From positions 1 through 36,569 of the forward strand of contig JAZUIB010000031.1 in NCBI GenBank assembly GCA_045642025.1: 36,569 nt of DNA. Reading direction: 5' to 3'. Below, one piece after another: positions 1 through 8,212 of this stretch; position 1 is the stretch's first letter; the number at the start of each line of letters is the position of its first letter. The stretch is from Equadaptatus sp045642025. Lineage in GTDB: Bacteria; Synergistota; Synergistia; Synergistales; Synergistaceae. The notes under the pieces were generated by a model. It made no database searches and was not told where the DNA came from. It saw only the letters and a list, made by a program, of their open reading frames with translations. Both the position numbers and the translations under genes were made by a program.

Positions 1-233
1 CAATACCTCTGCCGATGTTTTAGAAGTACTTTTAATGTCTATTGCATATCCTGTCTTTCTTTCAGTAACTATTTCATGATTTACAGCCTTTTTGCCTATA
101 ATACTGTCTATTTCCCAATCTCTGAACAGTTCTCGTTTGGATATATCCGGACGTTGTTCTATTGAGTGTCCAAGTATGTGTTTGTTTATTCTGCTTCCGA
201 ATCTTCGTTTCTTGCGCGGAAGAACAGATTTTG
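1..233 (-). pseudogene. IS30-family transposase fragment (middle part, N-terminus missing)
   Basis: The minus strand is open from about 233 to the left edge. It reads as the stretch of an IS30-family transposase around the first catalytic Asp: a basic RKKRRFGSRINKHILG segment, then ERPDISKRELFRDWEIDSIIGKK. The WExD motif is the usual start of the IS30 DDE domain. The N-terminal helix-turn-helix part that should lie to the right of 233 is absent, and the sequence changes abruptly into an unrelated plus-strand reading frame. The C-terminal half is outside the window, so only the N-terminal truncation can be seen. Family knowledge: IS30 transposases are about 300-350 aa. Inference: an IS remnant left by a deletion or rearrangement. 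Confidence 0.72.
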
Positions 234-329
234 GAGGCTACCGGTGAGAGTTACGAGCCAGAGATTGAAGACAACCTTGCGGAAGCAGAGGAAGCATTTT
301 GCGACACGGCTGACGCGGAAGAAGATTAA
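234..329 (+). pseudogene. 3' end of an unidentified gene, cut by the IS30 remnant
   Basis: The plus strand stays open for 31 codons up to a TAA at 327-329. It encodes a very acidic tail (GESYEPEIEDNLAEAEEAF, then DTADAEED) with the look of a real protein C-terminus. No start codon with a ribosome site is present. The frame enters directly from the IS30 fragment at about 233, and a good terminator follows 24 bases after the stop. I read it as the last piece of a gene whose body was lost when the IS arrived or decayed. The protein family cannot be identified. Coding by chance is possible because the piece is short. Confidence 0.4.
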
Positions 330-352
330 AGCGAAGCGTAATCGTAAACAGC

Positions 353-388
353 ATAAAATGCCTGAGGCTCAGTCTTTGGGCATTTTAT
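353..388. terminator. Terminator hairpin, probably bidirectional
   Basis: A 10-bp stem (353-362 with 379-388, arms ATAAAATGCC and GGCATTTTAT) encloses a 16-nt loop. A/T-rich arms on both sides let it act on the plus-strand gene end at 329 and on the minus-strand gene that ends at 401. Confidence 0.7.
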
Positions 389-400
389 TATCAGGGTATT

Positions 401-1198
401 TTACAGATTTCTTCTTGCTTTGAATTTTCTCAAAATGTCTATGGATTTGAAATAATCGGCTTCAAAAACTTCGAGTTCCATTATGCGGTCTGTGCCGTCT
501 GCCAGGCGGCTGAATATCCATTCAAGCAAATTTTGGTCGTAATAGCTTAAATCAACGTGGTCTGTGAGGTCGGGTTTAACGCCGTGCAGGTGAAGTATCC
601 GTGTATATGGCAGAAATTTTTCGACGTTTGCTTTAACGTTTTCCCGGACGTGAACGAGGTGTCCGAGGTCAAGGCATATTGAAAAACCTGCTTCTTTGAC
701 AATGTCAATGATATAATCAAGGCTGAAATCAAGATTTTCGGCGCATATTTTGTTCGGCGCGTCTGTTGCCGCCGCAAGGCGCAGCGATGATTTTAGCGTT
801 GCATCGTAAAACCATTCCATATTTTTGCTGGGAATTGCGCCGAAGAGTTCTCCGTGAAGGTGAAGTATCCAAGCGTAGGGGTCGAGTTCTGAAAAAAGTT
901 CCATTGTGCGGAGGCATTTATCTTCACAGCGCGTTCTGCCTTCCGCCGATGTTTCAAAGCTGACGTTGGTCGAAAAGTGTACGCAGCAGCTCATGCCGAG
1001 TTCTTCGCTCAGTCCGCGTAGCTGTCTTACTTCGTCTTTTGACGGTATGTTGCAGCCGTATTCATTGTCGAAGAGGACAATTTCCATGTCGTCAACGTTT
1101 TTGGAAAGTTCGCGAAGGTTGTCACTGAAACTGCCGGGTATTACCCATGAAGTGCCGCCGAGTCTGATGTTTTTGAAGCGCAGTCTGGGGTCGTTCAT
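401..1198 (-). CDS. Xylose-isomerase-like TIM-barrel protein, probable CbiR-type cobamide-remodelling phosphodiesterase
   Basis: A 265-aa protein of the AP-endonuclease-2/xylose-isomerase TIM-barrel superfamily. Likely metal ligands are spread along the barrel as expected: His in the ILHLHG strand, Glu in CAENLDF, Asp/His in CLDLGHLVH, His in the second ILHLHG and Glu in MELEVFE. The N-terminus (GGTSWVIPGSFSDNLRELS, followed by a VDDMEIVLF strand) resembles CbiR, which hydrolyses cobamides so that the lower ligand can be replaced; that assignment rests on remembered family similarity. The ATG at 1198 overlaps the panF stop (TGATG), so translation is coupled; a TTG at 1201 is an alternative. 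No corrinoid gene adjoins it, so a generic sugar-phosphate isomerase/epimerase-like role remains possible. Confidence 0.62.
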   Translation of the reverse strand: MNDPRLRFKNIRLGGTSWVIPGSFSDNLRELSKNVDDMEIVLFDNEYGCNIPSKDEVRQLRGLSEELGMSCCVHFSTNVSFETSAEGRTRCEDKCLRTMELFSELDPYAWILHLHGELFGAIPSKNMEWFYDATLKSSLRLAAATDAPNKICAENLDFSLDYIIDIVKEAGFSICLDLGHLVHVRENVKANVEKFLPYTRILHLHGVKPDLTDHVDLSYYDQNLLEWIFSRLADGTDRIMELEVFEADYFKSIDILRKFKARRNL

Positions 1199-2667
1199 CA
1201 AAAGTCGAAGTTTTTCAGCAGTTTTTCATCTGCCGCTTTGCCAAGCAGACTGCCGAACAGAAAAGCGGCAACGGAAATGCAGAGTGAGGGCACTATTGCG
1301 GTGGTGCCAAATAAACTGATTTTAGTAATTGTGAAGAAGAAGAACGCGGCGCAGCCGGCAAGCATTGAACAAACAGCGCCTGCCGCGTTTGCTTTCCGCC
1401 AGTATAGTCCGAAAAGTATCGGGCAGAAGAACACTGCTTCAAGCCCTCCGAATGCGAACAGATTTATCCATACAAGCAGCGCGGGCGGCCGCATGGCTGA
1501 AATAAAAACTATTAGTCCGGTTACCGCTGTTACGGTGAAGGACATTTTTTTGAGTTTTGCGGGGGTGACACGGCTGCCGTCGGTTTTTGCGGTGTAGTGG
1601 AAATAGAGGTCTTTGACAACGGCGGCAGAGCACATTATGAGCATTGAGTCTATTGTTGACATAATCGCCGCCAAGGGGCCCGCAATAAATATCCCTGCCC
1701 AGAATGGCGGCATAAGTTTTATTGTCAATGTTGAAATCACAAGGTCGCCGATTTTAATTCCGGGCATAACGGCACGTCCCATAACGCCTGCCAAATGCAT
1801 TGCAAGCATAGGAAAACCTATTGCCAGTGTACCGATGACCATTGCGTTGTGCAACGATTTGCTGTCTTTGAAACCGAGACATTTTTGCGTTGTCTGCGGA
1901 AGTCCCAAAATTCCAAAACCGACAAGTACCCAGAAGGAGAGCATAAAGGGCAGCGGAATTGCGTTTCCTGCGCCGTACGGAGTCAAAAGCGATGGGTCTG
2001 TTTTATATAGCGTCTGTATAATGTTCGCAACGCCGCCACCTGCTTTTGTAACCGCTAAAAGTACGGCGGAGGAGGCAACAAGCATCATAAAACCCTGAAT
2101 AAGATCGGTGAGCACAACGGCGCGAAAGCCGCCGATTGTGGTGTAGAGAATTACAGTTATACCGAAGATTATGAGCCCTGTCTCGTAGGAATAGCCTGTT
2201 ATGGATTCAAAAAGGCGCGCGCCGCCTATGAACTGCGCAAGCATTGAAGCCATGAAAAACACGAGCAGAGCTGCGGAGGAAAGTATAACAACGGTATCGC
2301 TGCCGTAGCGCGCACGAAGAAAATCGGTAATTGTGACGGCGTTTGTGCGGCGCGAAATTATTGCAAAACGCTTGCCCAAAACGCCGAGTGTCAAAAATGC
2401 TGTGGGTACCTGAATCATGGAAAGCAAAATCCAGCTAAGTCCGGTGTTGTAAGCAATTCCTGGGCCTCCTATAAAGGAACTCGCGCTTGTATATGCCGTG
2501 ATTATTGACATTGCAAGAACAAGTCCGCCCATTGAACGTCCGCCGATAAAATATTCTTCCATGAAACTTTTGGCATCGCTGCTTGTCTTTGACTGTCTGC
2601 TGCCCCATACCGCAATGCCGAGAACAAGGAGAAGATAGCAGACAAGAGGAAGTATCAGACTATTCAT
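1198..2667 (-). CDS. panF: Sodium/pantothenate symporter family protein (SSF family)
   Basis: A 489-aa inner-membrane transporter of the sodium:solute symporter family, with about 12-13 hydrophobic segments. Visible landmarks are EEYFIGGRSMGG near the N-terminus, TAYTSASSFIGGPG in the first inverted-repeat helix, the family signature GGFRAVVLTDLIQGFMM near the middle and a TIDSML segment in a later helix. This set is typical of PanF, which imports pantothenate with Na+. I chose ATG 2667 because GGCGGAG lies just upstream; a TTG at 2685 would add six residues. It overlaps the yhdT-like gene by 8 nt. The YhdT-PanF pair is a common arrangement in bacteria and supports the call. Confidence 0.88.
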   Translation of the reverse strand: MNSLILPLVCYLLLVLGIAVWGSRQSKTSSDAKSFMEEYFIGGRSMGGLVLAMSIITAYTSASSFIGGPGIAYNTGLSWILLSMIQVPTAFLTLGVLGKRFAIISRRTNAVTITDFLRARYGSDTVVILSSAALLVFFMASMLAQFIGGARLFESITGYSYETGLIIFGITVILYTTIGGFRAVVLTDLIQGFMMLVASSAVLLAVTKAGGGVANIIQTLYKTDPSLLTPYGAGNAIPLPFMLSFWVLVGFGILGLPQTTQKCLGFKDSKSLHNAMVIGTLAIGFPMLAMHLAGVMGRAVMPGIKIGDLVISTLTIKLMPPFWAGIFIAGPLAAIMSTIDSMLIMCSAAVVKDLYFHYTAKTDGSRVTPAKLKKMSFTVTAVTGLIVFISAMRPPALLVWINLFAFGGLEAVFFCPILFGLYWRKANAAGAVCSMLAGCAAFFFFTITKISLFGTTAIVPSLCISVAAFLFGSLLGKAADEKLLKNFDF

Positions 2668-2923
2668 CGTTGTCTCCGCCGTCAAAAGGAAGGTCGGTGA
2701 AAAAAAATTTCACGCAAAGCCAAAGAAGAATTGAGATACCGATGTAACCGGCAATGCAGCTTAGGAAAAACCAGCGCGGAAAGCCGAGGATGTATGCATA
2801 TTTCGCGGGGTCACTTTCTGTGCAATATGCCGTGACATACCACCAAGCGAAGAAAAGCAGATACAGCGCAAGTGTAACTGCTGTTTCTTTTTTCAGAAGT
2901 TTCCCTGTGTTAGAGCGTTTCAT
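2660..2923 (-). CDS. YhdT family small membrane protein (DUF997)
   Basis: An 87-aa protein with two hydrophobic segments: one around VTLALYLLFFAWWYVTAY and one around FFLSCIAGYIGISILLWL. Between them lies the FPRWFFLSC turn, and an acidic tail closes it. The size, the WW motif and its position immediately before panF fit the YhdT/DUF997 family, usually regarded as a small partner of the pantothenate symporter. The ATG at 2923 has GGAGGG six bases upstream. The longer open frame to 3067 crosses the divergent promoter region and is rejected. The stop overlaps the panF start. Confidence 0.82.
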   Translation of the reverse strand: MKRSNTGKLLKKETAVTLALYLLFFAWWYVTAYCTESDPAKYAYILGFPRWFFLSCIAGYIGISILLWLCVKFFFTDLPFDGGDNDE

Positions 2924-2952
2924 GCCATGCCCTCCGTGTCGTGAATATACTG

Positions 2953-2982
2953 TTGCGCCAATTTTCAGAATTATACTATAAT
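2953..2982 (+). promoter_or_regulatory. Sigma-70-type promoter for the LUD gene
   Basis: TTGCGC (2953-2958) and TATAAT (2977-2982) are spaced by 18 bp, about 36 bases ahead of the start at 3018. Because it interleaves with the minus-strand promoter, the two transcription units probably compete for polymerase. Confidence 0.6.
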
Positions 2983-2997
2983 TTATATGTAAACCAA
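2970..2997 (-). promoter_or_regulatory. Putative sigma-70 promoter for yhdT-panF-cbiR-like operon
   Basis: On the minus strand, TTGGTT (2997-2992) and a perfect TATAAT (2975-2970) are separated by 16 bp, about 47 bases before the 2923 start. It overlaps the divergent promoter of the LUD gene. Confidence 0.5.
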
Positions 2998-3017
2998 AAC
3001 TATACGGAGGGATGTTT

Positions 3018-3635
3018 ATGGATATGTTAATCAAAACGGCTGCAACACTCAAGGCGAAAGGTTTCAAAACTCAGATTGTACAGAACAGCGAAGAGGCAGT
3101 AAGGTTCATACTTGAACTGATACCGGCAGATTGTTCCGTTGGAATCCCTGGCACTATGAGCGTTCGCGAAAGCGGTCTATACGCGGCGCTCAAAGAGAGA
3201 GGTAGCAAGGTTATCGACCACTGGGAATCCAAGGCAGAATATGCAAGTGTCACGGAAAACAGACTTGCCGAGTTTAACGCAGACTGGATTGTCACAAGCG
3301 CAAACGGTGTTTCAGCGGAGGACGGAGCGATAGTCAACATCGACGGCGCAGGCAACCGAGTGGCTGCAATTTCCTGGGCGCCCGGCAATCTACTGTTTTT
3401 AATAGGGAAAAATAAAATTGCAGCCAATTTATCGTCTACGCTGCAGCGCGCAAGAGATGTCGCGGCTGTAAAAAATGCCGCGCGCTTTGATATCAAACCC
3501 CCGTGCAAACTGACAGGCAAATGTATGCGCTGCAATTCTCCGGACAAAATATGCAACGTGATTACGATACTCGAACATGTTCAGATGGGCAGAGAAGTAC
3601 ACGTAATTTTGGTTGACGAGGAGTTAGGTTACTAA
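3018..3635 (+). CDS. LUD-domain protein (lactate-utilisation/LutC-like, DUF162)
   Basis: A 205-aa single-domain LUD protein. The core motifs are GIPGTMSVRESGL, HW near residue 70, DWIVTSANGVSAEDGAIVNIDGAGNRVAA and a LLFLIGKNKI strand. Near the C-terminus is a Cys cluster (CKLTGKCMRCNSPDKIC) usual in this subgroup, which could bind metal or an Fe-S cluster. LutC-type LUD proteins act in lactate oxidation complexes, but this stand-alone form is functionally uncertain. The ATG at 3018 has GGAGGG six bases upstream; the ATG at 3012 directly abuts that site and is unlikely. Confidence 0.82.
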   Translation: MDMLIKTAATLKAKGFKTQIVQNSEEAVRFILELIPADCSVGIPGTMSVRESGLYAALKERGSKVIDHWESKAEYASVTENRLAEFNADWIVTSANGVSAEDGAIVNIDGAGNRVAAISWAPGNLLFLIGKNKIAANLSSTLQRARDVAAVKNAARFDIKPPCKLTGKCMRCNSPDKICNVITILEHVQMGREVHVILVDEELGY

Positions 3636-3729
3636 GAAATTCTGAATTTTGAATTTGATCAAGGCTGCAACATTTGTTATTGCGGTCATCCGTTTTTTTA
3701 AGTGCTAAGAGCTGTTTTGAGGTGTGTTA

Positions 3730-5088
3730 ATGCACAGCAGTAAAATTGAACGGGAAGAGGTCTGGCTGATTTCAGCCGTTATAAAGTGGACGTTTCTAGC
3801 GCTCCTGACAGGAGCGATTGTTGGCTTTTCCGCATCCGTTTTTATAAATCTTCTGACGGACGCGTGGCATTTTGTCCGTAGCTTTGGCAGATACAGACTG
3901 CTGTTCCTGTTCCCATGTTTTTTTGTCAGCTATTTTCTCGTTCACGTTTATACACGCGGCGCTAAGGTTAACGTTGTTTCTGCCATTCACAACGATTTCG
4001 GTGCAGTTGACATTAAGGCCATTCCTGTCCGGTTGTTTGCGACGATAGTGACGATTGCCTGTGGAGGAGCGACAGGCAAAGAATCTCCTTGTGCCTCTAT
4101 TGGCGCGGGAATTATGTATACCTTCTCCCGTCTGCTTGACCTTGACGATACAGATATGCGAAAGCTCGTCACAATAGGATCTGCCGCAGGAATTTCGGCA
4201 GTTTTCGGTACTCCTTTGGCAGGGGCGGTTTTCGGCGTTGAAATTCTTTACATGGGCGAATTGCACTATGAAGTGCTGCTTCCGTCATTTATCGCAGGCG
4301 TAGTTTCCTCAATGGTTGCCGGAATAATGCACGCAGGTACCCTGCCCTCTATCGCAATTCACATCCCGTCGGTCAATCCGTCAATAATAGTCCTGTCTGT
4401 TGTCTGCGGCATATTTTTTGGTATAGTAGCAATGTTGCACGTTGAATTGCTTCGCCGCGCAGACAGGTATGTTAAGAATATGCAAATACCGTACATGGTT
4501 AAGCCTTTAATCGGCACTTTTGCCATTGCTGCGATAACGCTTGCCTGTGGTGATTTTTACGGAGGTCTCAACAGTCAGCTGACAGAAGCGGCATTGTTCG
4601 GCAGACGTGTACCTAATCTTGCATTTGCGGTAAAATCTGTTGCGCTTGCGTTGACTCTGGGTTGCGGCGGCAGCGGAGGAATTATTATGCCTACGATGTT
4701 CGTAGGGGCAGCTGCAGGCTCATTTTTTGCGTATTATGTTGGACTTGATATGCAAGCCGTAAGCGCCATGGGTTTTGTCGCACTGCTTGCTGGTGCTACG
4801 AATACGCCAATAGCCTCAACAATACTTGCGATGGAACTTTTCGGCGCGAAATTTGCGCCGTTTGCCGCAATCGCCTGCTGCACGGCATACGTTGTTGTTG
4901 GACACAGAAGCCTGTATACAGGACAACGTTTACAGCCGAAAACAACATTTTTTGTCAGTCGCAAGGGTGACGACGGCAGCACGGAGATAGTTCAGCGTTT
5001 TGAGAATATTCCGTACACACGCATAATCAGACGGCAGTACGCAGGTGCTAAAAGACGGTTGCGGATGCATAGGAGAAGCAAGAAATGA
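3730..5088 (+). CDS. ClC-family chloride channel / H+-Cl- antiporter
   Basis: A 452-aa integral membrane protein of the ClC family. The second conserved motif is present as GGATGKESP around residues 112-120, so the gating glutamate is kept (GKESP instead of GREGP). The third appears as GCGGSGGIIMPTMF near residue 320. The first motif, normally GSGIP, is not recognisable; the matching region reads VNVVSAIHNDFG. No C-terminal CBS pair is present. The ATG at 3730 is preceded by GAGG; the GTG at 3724 is an alternative. The stop overlaps the start of the next small gene (ATGA), so the two are coupled. Ion selectivity cannot be read from the sequence. Confidence 0.85.
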   Translation: MHSSKIEREEVWLISAVIKWTFLALLTGAIVGFSASVFINLLTDAWHFVRSFGRYRLLFLFPCFFVSYFLVHVYTRGAKVNVVSAIHNDFGAVDIKAIPVRLFATIVTIACGGATGKESPCASIGAGIMYTFSRLLDLDDTDMRKLVTIGSAAGISAVFGTPLAGAVFGVEILYMGELHYEVLLPSFIAGVVSSMVAGIMHAGTLPSIAIHIPSVNPSIIVLSVVCGIFFGIVAMLHVELLRRADRYVKNMQIPYMVKPLIGTFAIAAITLACGDFYGGLNSQLTEAALFGRRVPNLAFAVKSVALALTLGCGGSGGIIMPTMFVGAAAGSFFAYYVGLDMQAVSAMGFVALLAGATNTPIASTILAMELFGAKFAPFAAIACCTAYVVVGHRSLYTGQRLQPKTTFFVSRKGDDGSTEIVQRFENIPYTRIIRRQYAGAKRRLRMHRRSKK

Positions 5089-5339
5089 AACAGTTGTGGA
5101 AAACAGTGCACAGAGTGCTAATGTTGCTTTCAGTTGCTATTTTTGCCGTGTGGTGCTGGAAAGCATTTGGTCCCTGCGGAAAAGAATTTAGGGCAAATAT
5201 GCTTTTTGTCGGTTTTGGGCTACGTCAGCTGTTTTTTATCAGTGTTGCTGTATGTTGCGCAGGATATCTTGTTTGGTATACTCTGGCTTATTACTATGAG
5301 TCAAAATATGATTTGCACGATGAGGAAGATGAAGAATAA
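5085..5339 (+). CDS. Small two-helix membrane protein, unknown function
   Basis: An 84-aa protein with two hydrophobic stretches (VLMLLSVAIFAVWCW near 12-26 and LFFISVAVCCAGYLVWYTLAYY near 49-70) and an acidic tail (DLHDEEDEE). It overlaps the ClC stop by 4 nt in the ATGA pattern, so it is translated with the channel and may be an accessory subunit. I do not recognise the family. The coupling and codon use make it a credible gene. Confidence 0.6.
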   Translation: MKQLWKTVHRVLMLLSVAIFAVWCWKAFGPCGKEFRANMLFVGFGLRQLFFISVAVCCAGYLVWYTLAYYYESKYDLHDEEDEE

Positions 5340-5564
5340 AAGTCCAAGATACAAAACAAGAAGGCAACAATACAGGGGGCAAGCAGTTTTTTATACCCAG
5401 CATACAATGAAGTTATGCATCGGTATTCCGTATCGCGCGGGATTTGATACATGTTTTTATATAAATCCGTAATTTTACGTGGACTTTTGGCATGAAAAAG
5501 CGTATTATTGTCTGCGTTGAAAGAAATACAAACCAATGTTAATACATTTCAGGAGGAGTTTTCT

Positions 5565-5981
5565 ATGAGAAAAATAGCAGCAATACTTATCTTCGTTTCA
5601 CTTTTTACACTTTGCATGTCAGCAGCGGCTTTTGCAGCGGATACAATTGGTGTAGTTGAATTCCAACGCTGTGTTGCAAATCATCCGAAATTCCAGAAAG
5701 TGCAGAATCAGATGAAAGCCGCCGACCAGAAAAAACAGAAAGAGGCAGAAGCAGAGTTTAACAAGGCTGCTAGCGACCAGAAAAAATATGAGGTAATTCA
5801 GAAAAAGCAAGCTGAACTTGCAAAAGAACAAAAAGCCATTATGGCACCGCTTCTTAAAGATGTGGACATAGCAATCCGCAAAGTTGCGCAAGCAAAGAAA
5901 ATTACGGTTGTAATGGAAAAAGATGCAACATTTGCAGGGGGCATTGACATCACAAAAGACGTCATAGCAACTCTTAAATAA
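5565..5981 (+). CDS. OmpH/Skp-family periplasmic chaperone
   Basis: A 138-aa secreted protein. A signal peptide (MRKIAAILIFVSLFTLCMSA, cleavage after AFA near residue 24) is followed by the OmpH opening IGVVEFQRCVANHPKFQKVQ. A long Lys/Gln/Glu-rich coiled coil (about residues 45-95) and a closing strand pattern ITVVMEKDATFAGGIDIT complete it. Family knowledge: Skp/OmpH trimers hold unfolded outer-membrane proteins in the periplasm, which implies an outer membrane here. The start has the strong site AGGAGGAG. A clear terminator follows 24 bases after the stop, so it is probably monocistronic. Confidence 0.88.
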   Translation: MRKIAAILIFVSLFTLCMSAAAFAADTIGVVEFQRCVANHPKFQKVQNQMKAADQKKQKEAEAEFNKAASDQKKYEVIQKKQAELAKEQKAIMAPLLKDVDIAIRKVAQAKKITVVMEKDATFAGGIDITKDVIATLK

Positions 5982-6005
5982 CAGATCTGTAAACTTTTGT
6001 AGCAG

Positions 6006-6036
6006 AAAGGCTTTGTTTCGGCAAAGCCTTTTTTAT
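6006..6036 (+). terminator. Rho-independent terminator after ompH-like gene
   Basis: A 10-bp stem AAAGGCTTTG / CAAAGCCTTT (6006-6015 with 6022-6031) with a 6-nt loop runs into a T-rich tract. Confidence 0.88.
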
Positions 6037-6097
6037 TTCTGCTTTTACAAAAATGCTTTATAATAATTCCAGCAGTAAAATTTTGAGAGGAGACATT

Positions 6098-6592
6098 ATG
6101 ATGAACTACAAACTGGATATTCAGCGGGTTGAAATACCCGAAAACAGCAACATAATTATTGGGCAGAGCCACTTTATTAAAACGGTCGAAGATCTTTACG
6201 AAGCACTTGTTACTTCGGCGCCTAACCTTGAATTTGGTATTGCTTTCTGCGAAGCATCGGATGCATGTCTTATCCGCCACGATGGAAACAAAGAAGAACT
6301 GATTCAGGCTGCAATAACAAATGCACAGAAAATAAATGCCGGACACACATTTGTCGTTGTTATACGCAACGGTTATCCGATTAATATTCTTAGACGTGTC
6401 AAAGATGTACAGGAAGTCTGCAGAGTGTTTTGCGCAACAGCCAATCCTCTGCAGGTGTTTGTTGCTGAAACTGAGCAGGGACGCGGCATAATCGGAGTTA
6501 TCGATGGTTTTGCAACAAAAGGCATCGAAACGAAAGAAGACCAGAAAAACAGGAAATATTTGCTCAGGGAAATTATAGGCTATAAGAGATAA
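6098..6592 (+). CDS. Adenosine-specific kinase family protein (DUF355)
   Basis: A 164-aa protein that matches the small adenosine-specific kinase family across its whole length. It carries the typical IIIGQSHFIKTVEDLYEAL opening, LEFGIAFCEASDACLIRHDGN, GHTFVVVIRNGYPINIL and CRVFCATANPLQVFVAETEQGRGIIGVIDG. Family knowledge: the name comes from structural genomics work on archaeal members; a biochemical role in bacteria is weakly established. The ATG at 6098 has AGGAG five bases upstream; the next ATG (6101) is nearly as good. Flanking terminator and spacer suggest a single-gene unit. Confidence 0.85.
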   Translation: MMNYKLDIQRVEIPENSNIIIGQSHFIKTVEDLYEALVTSAPNLEFGIAFCEASDACLIRHDGNKEELIQAAITNAQKINAGHTFVVVIRNGYPINILRRVKDVQEVCRVFCATANPLQVFVAETEQGRGIIGVIDGFATKGIETKEDQKNRKYLLREIIGYKR

Positions 6593-6767
6593 AAAACTGC
6601 TTGATGACAGTATATCGCTGATGCCCAGAATAACACCGAACGCTCAGCATACCGGCTACACTTCAGCAAAATCTTTGATGACCTTGCTGAACTATATATG
6701 AGTTTTTTCCTTAGCGAGTGAAACGAGCGATATCTAGACGCTATCTTTTAACGGAGTTGACAGCGCA

Positions 6768-8111
6768 ATGGTTAAAGAAATTGCAAAATACAAATGTTCG
6801 GAATGCGGTTTTACCAGTCTTACTATGGTGGGCAAATGTCCTAAATGCGGGGCATGGGGCAGTATGGAAGAGGATAACCCTGTGCCTGTAAATAAAAAAG
6901 GAAAAGTTATCTCTGCACATATCGCAAAACCTATTCGCGGATTGGACGTTGAAGAACAGATAAGAATACCGTCTGGTATAGAAGAACTCGACAGAGTTCT
7001 TGGCGGAGGCTGGATTTCAGGTGGAGTTACTCTGATAAGCGGAGAACCAGGTGTGGGGAAATCTACACTGCTTTTGCAGGTGTGCGCAGCAATGGCAAAT
7101 AGCGGAAAATCAGTGCTTTACATCTCTGGTGAGGAATCTTCCGGGCAAATAGCACTTCGCGGCAGACGCCTTGGGCTTATGACAGACGGGCTTGACCTGC
7201 TCTGTGAAAATGATTTGCCTGCGGCACTAGAAGCAGCCAAAGACTATAATTTTGTAGTAATTGACTCAGTGCAGGCATTTAGAACTGATGATGAAAACGG
7301 CTGGGCAGGTTCTCCGTCACAGGTTAAGCAAGTGGCTCAGTTGTGTGTTGATATGGCAAAAGGGAACGATATTCCGACAGTTCTTGTAGGTCATATTACA
7401 AAATCAGGACAAATTGCAGGTCCTAAACTTCTTGAACATCAGGTTGATGTTGTACTGCTCTTTACCGGTGAAAACGATTCACCGAACAGGCTTCTGCGAG
7501 CGGAAAAAAACCGTTACGGAAGTACAGAAGAACTTGGTATATTTGAAATGACCGACAGAGGACTTTGTGCAATCTCAGATCCAAGCAAGCTTTATTGGAA
7601 TGGGAATGACCTAGGCAATTCAGGTGTTGCTATTGCAATGTCGCTTGAAGGCAGTCGTTCGATAGCCGCGGAAATACAGGCTCTTGCTTCAATGACGCCA
7701 TTCCCGTATCCGAGAAGAACTGCCCGTGGTATTGAACTGAACAGACTGCAGCTGCTTTTGGCAGTGCTTGAAAGACGTTGCGGTATAGCTTCACGCAACA
7801 ATGACGTATACCTCAACGTTACAGCGGGACTTAATCTCAAAGACCCTGCAGCAGATTTGGCTGTATGCGCTTCACTTGCTTCTGCGCTGAAAGATATTCC
7901 GCTGCCGCCAGATGTCTGTTTTATAGGAGAAGTAGGGCTTGCGGGTGAAGTAAGGCCGTCAGCGCGTACAAGAATGAGACTGAAAGAAGCAGCACGCATA
8001 GGGTTTAGACGCGCTGTAATCAGCAAACGTACACCCAAAGAAGAGTACCCGCTTGAAGTAATACGTATAGCTTCTTTGCGCGACTTGCTTGCAATATTTG
8101 TAAACAGATAA
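6768..8111 (+). CDS. radA: DNA repair protein RadA
   Basis: A 447-aa RecA-superfamily ATPase that promotes branch migration of recombination intermediates. Domains in order: C4 zinc finger (C10-x2-C13, C24-x2-C27); Walker A GEPGVGKST near residues 92-100; Walker B-like FVVIDSVQ near 162-169; the RadA-specific KNRYG motif near 247-251; and a C-terminal Lon-protease-like domain (from about 280) ending in RMRLKEAARIGFRRAVI. Length and all motifs are complete. The start ATG has GGAG 11 bases upstream, a rather long spacing. The preceding 175 bases contain no gene. Confidence 0.96.
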   Translation: MVKEIAKYKCSECGFTSLTMVGKCPKCGAWGSMEEDNPVPVNKKGKVISAHIAKPIRGLDVEEQIRIPSGIEELDRVLGGGWISGGVTLISGEPGVGKSTLLLQVCAAMANSGKSVLYISGEESSGQIALRGRRLGLMTDGLDLLCENDLPAALEAAKDYNFVVIDSVQAFRTDDENGWAGSPSQVKQVAQLCVDMAKGNDIPTVLVGHITKSGQIAGPKLLEHQVDVVLLFTGENDSPNRLLRAEKNRYGSTEELGIFEMTDRGLCAISDPSKLYWNGNDLGNSGVAIAMSLEGSRSIAAEIQALASMTPFPYPRRTARGIELNRLQLLLAVLERRCGIASRNNDVYLNVTAGLNLKDPAADLAVCASLASALKDIPLPPDVCFIGEVGLAGEVRPSARTRMRLKEAARIGFRRAVISKRTPKEEYPLEVIRIASLRDLLAIFVNR

Positions 8112-8156
8112 ATAGGACCATCCGAAATGAACTGCACTCCAAAAGTGTAAAATATG

Positions 8157-8185
8157 TTCACAGACAGTGGTGTTTACTTTATAAT
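8157..8185 (+). promoter_or_regulatory. Sigma-70-type promoter for the 8213 gene
   Basis: TTCACA (8157-8162) and a perfect TATAAT (8180-8185) are separated by the optimal 17 bp, about 28 bases before the start codon. The short leader has no sign of attenuation. Confidence 0.65.
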
Positions 8186-8212
8186 GGTCCATAAAGGCTG
8201 GGTGGTTAATAT

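Noticed and set aside
166..423. 85-codon plus-strand frame at the left end
   Set aside because: It lies across the IS30 fragment and the gene-tail remnant in a different frame and is very rich in Arg/Lys; a shadow frame.
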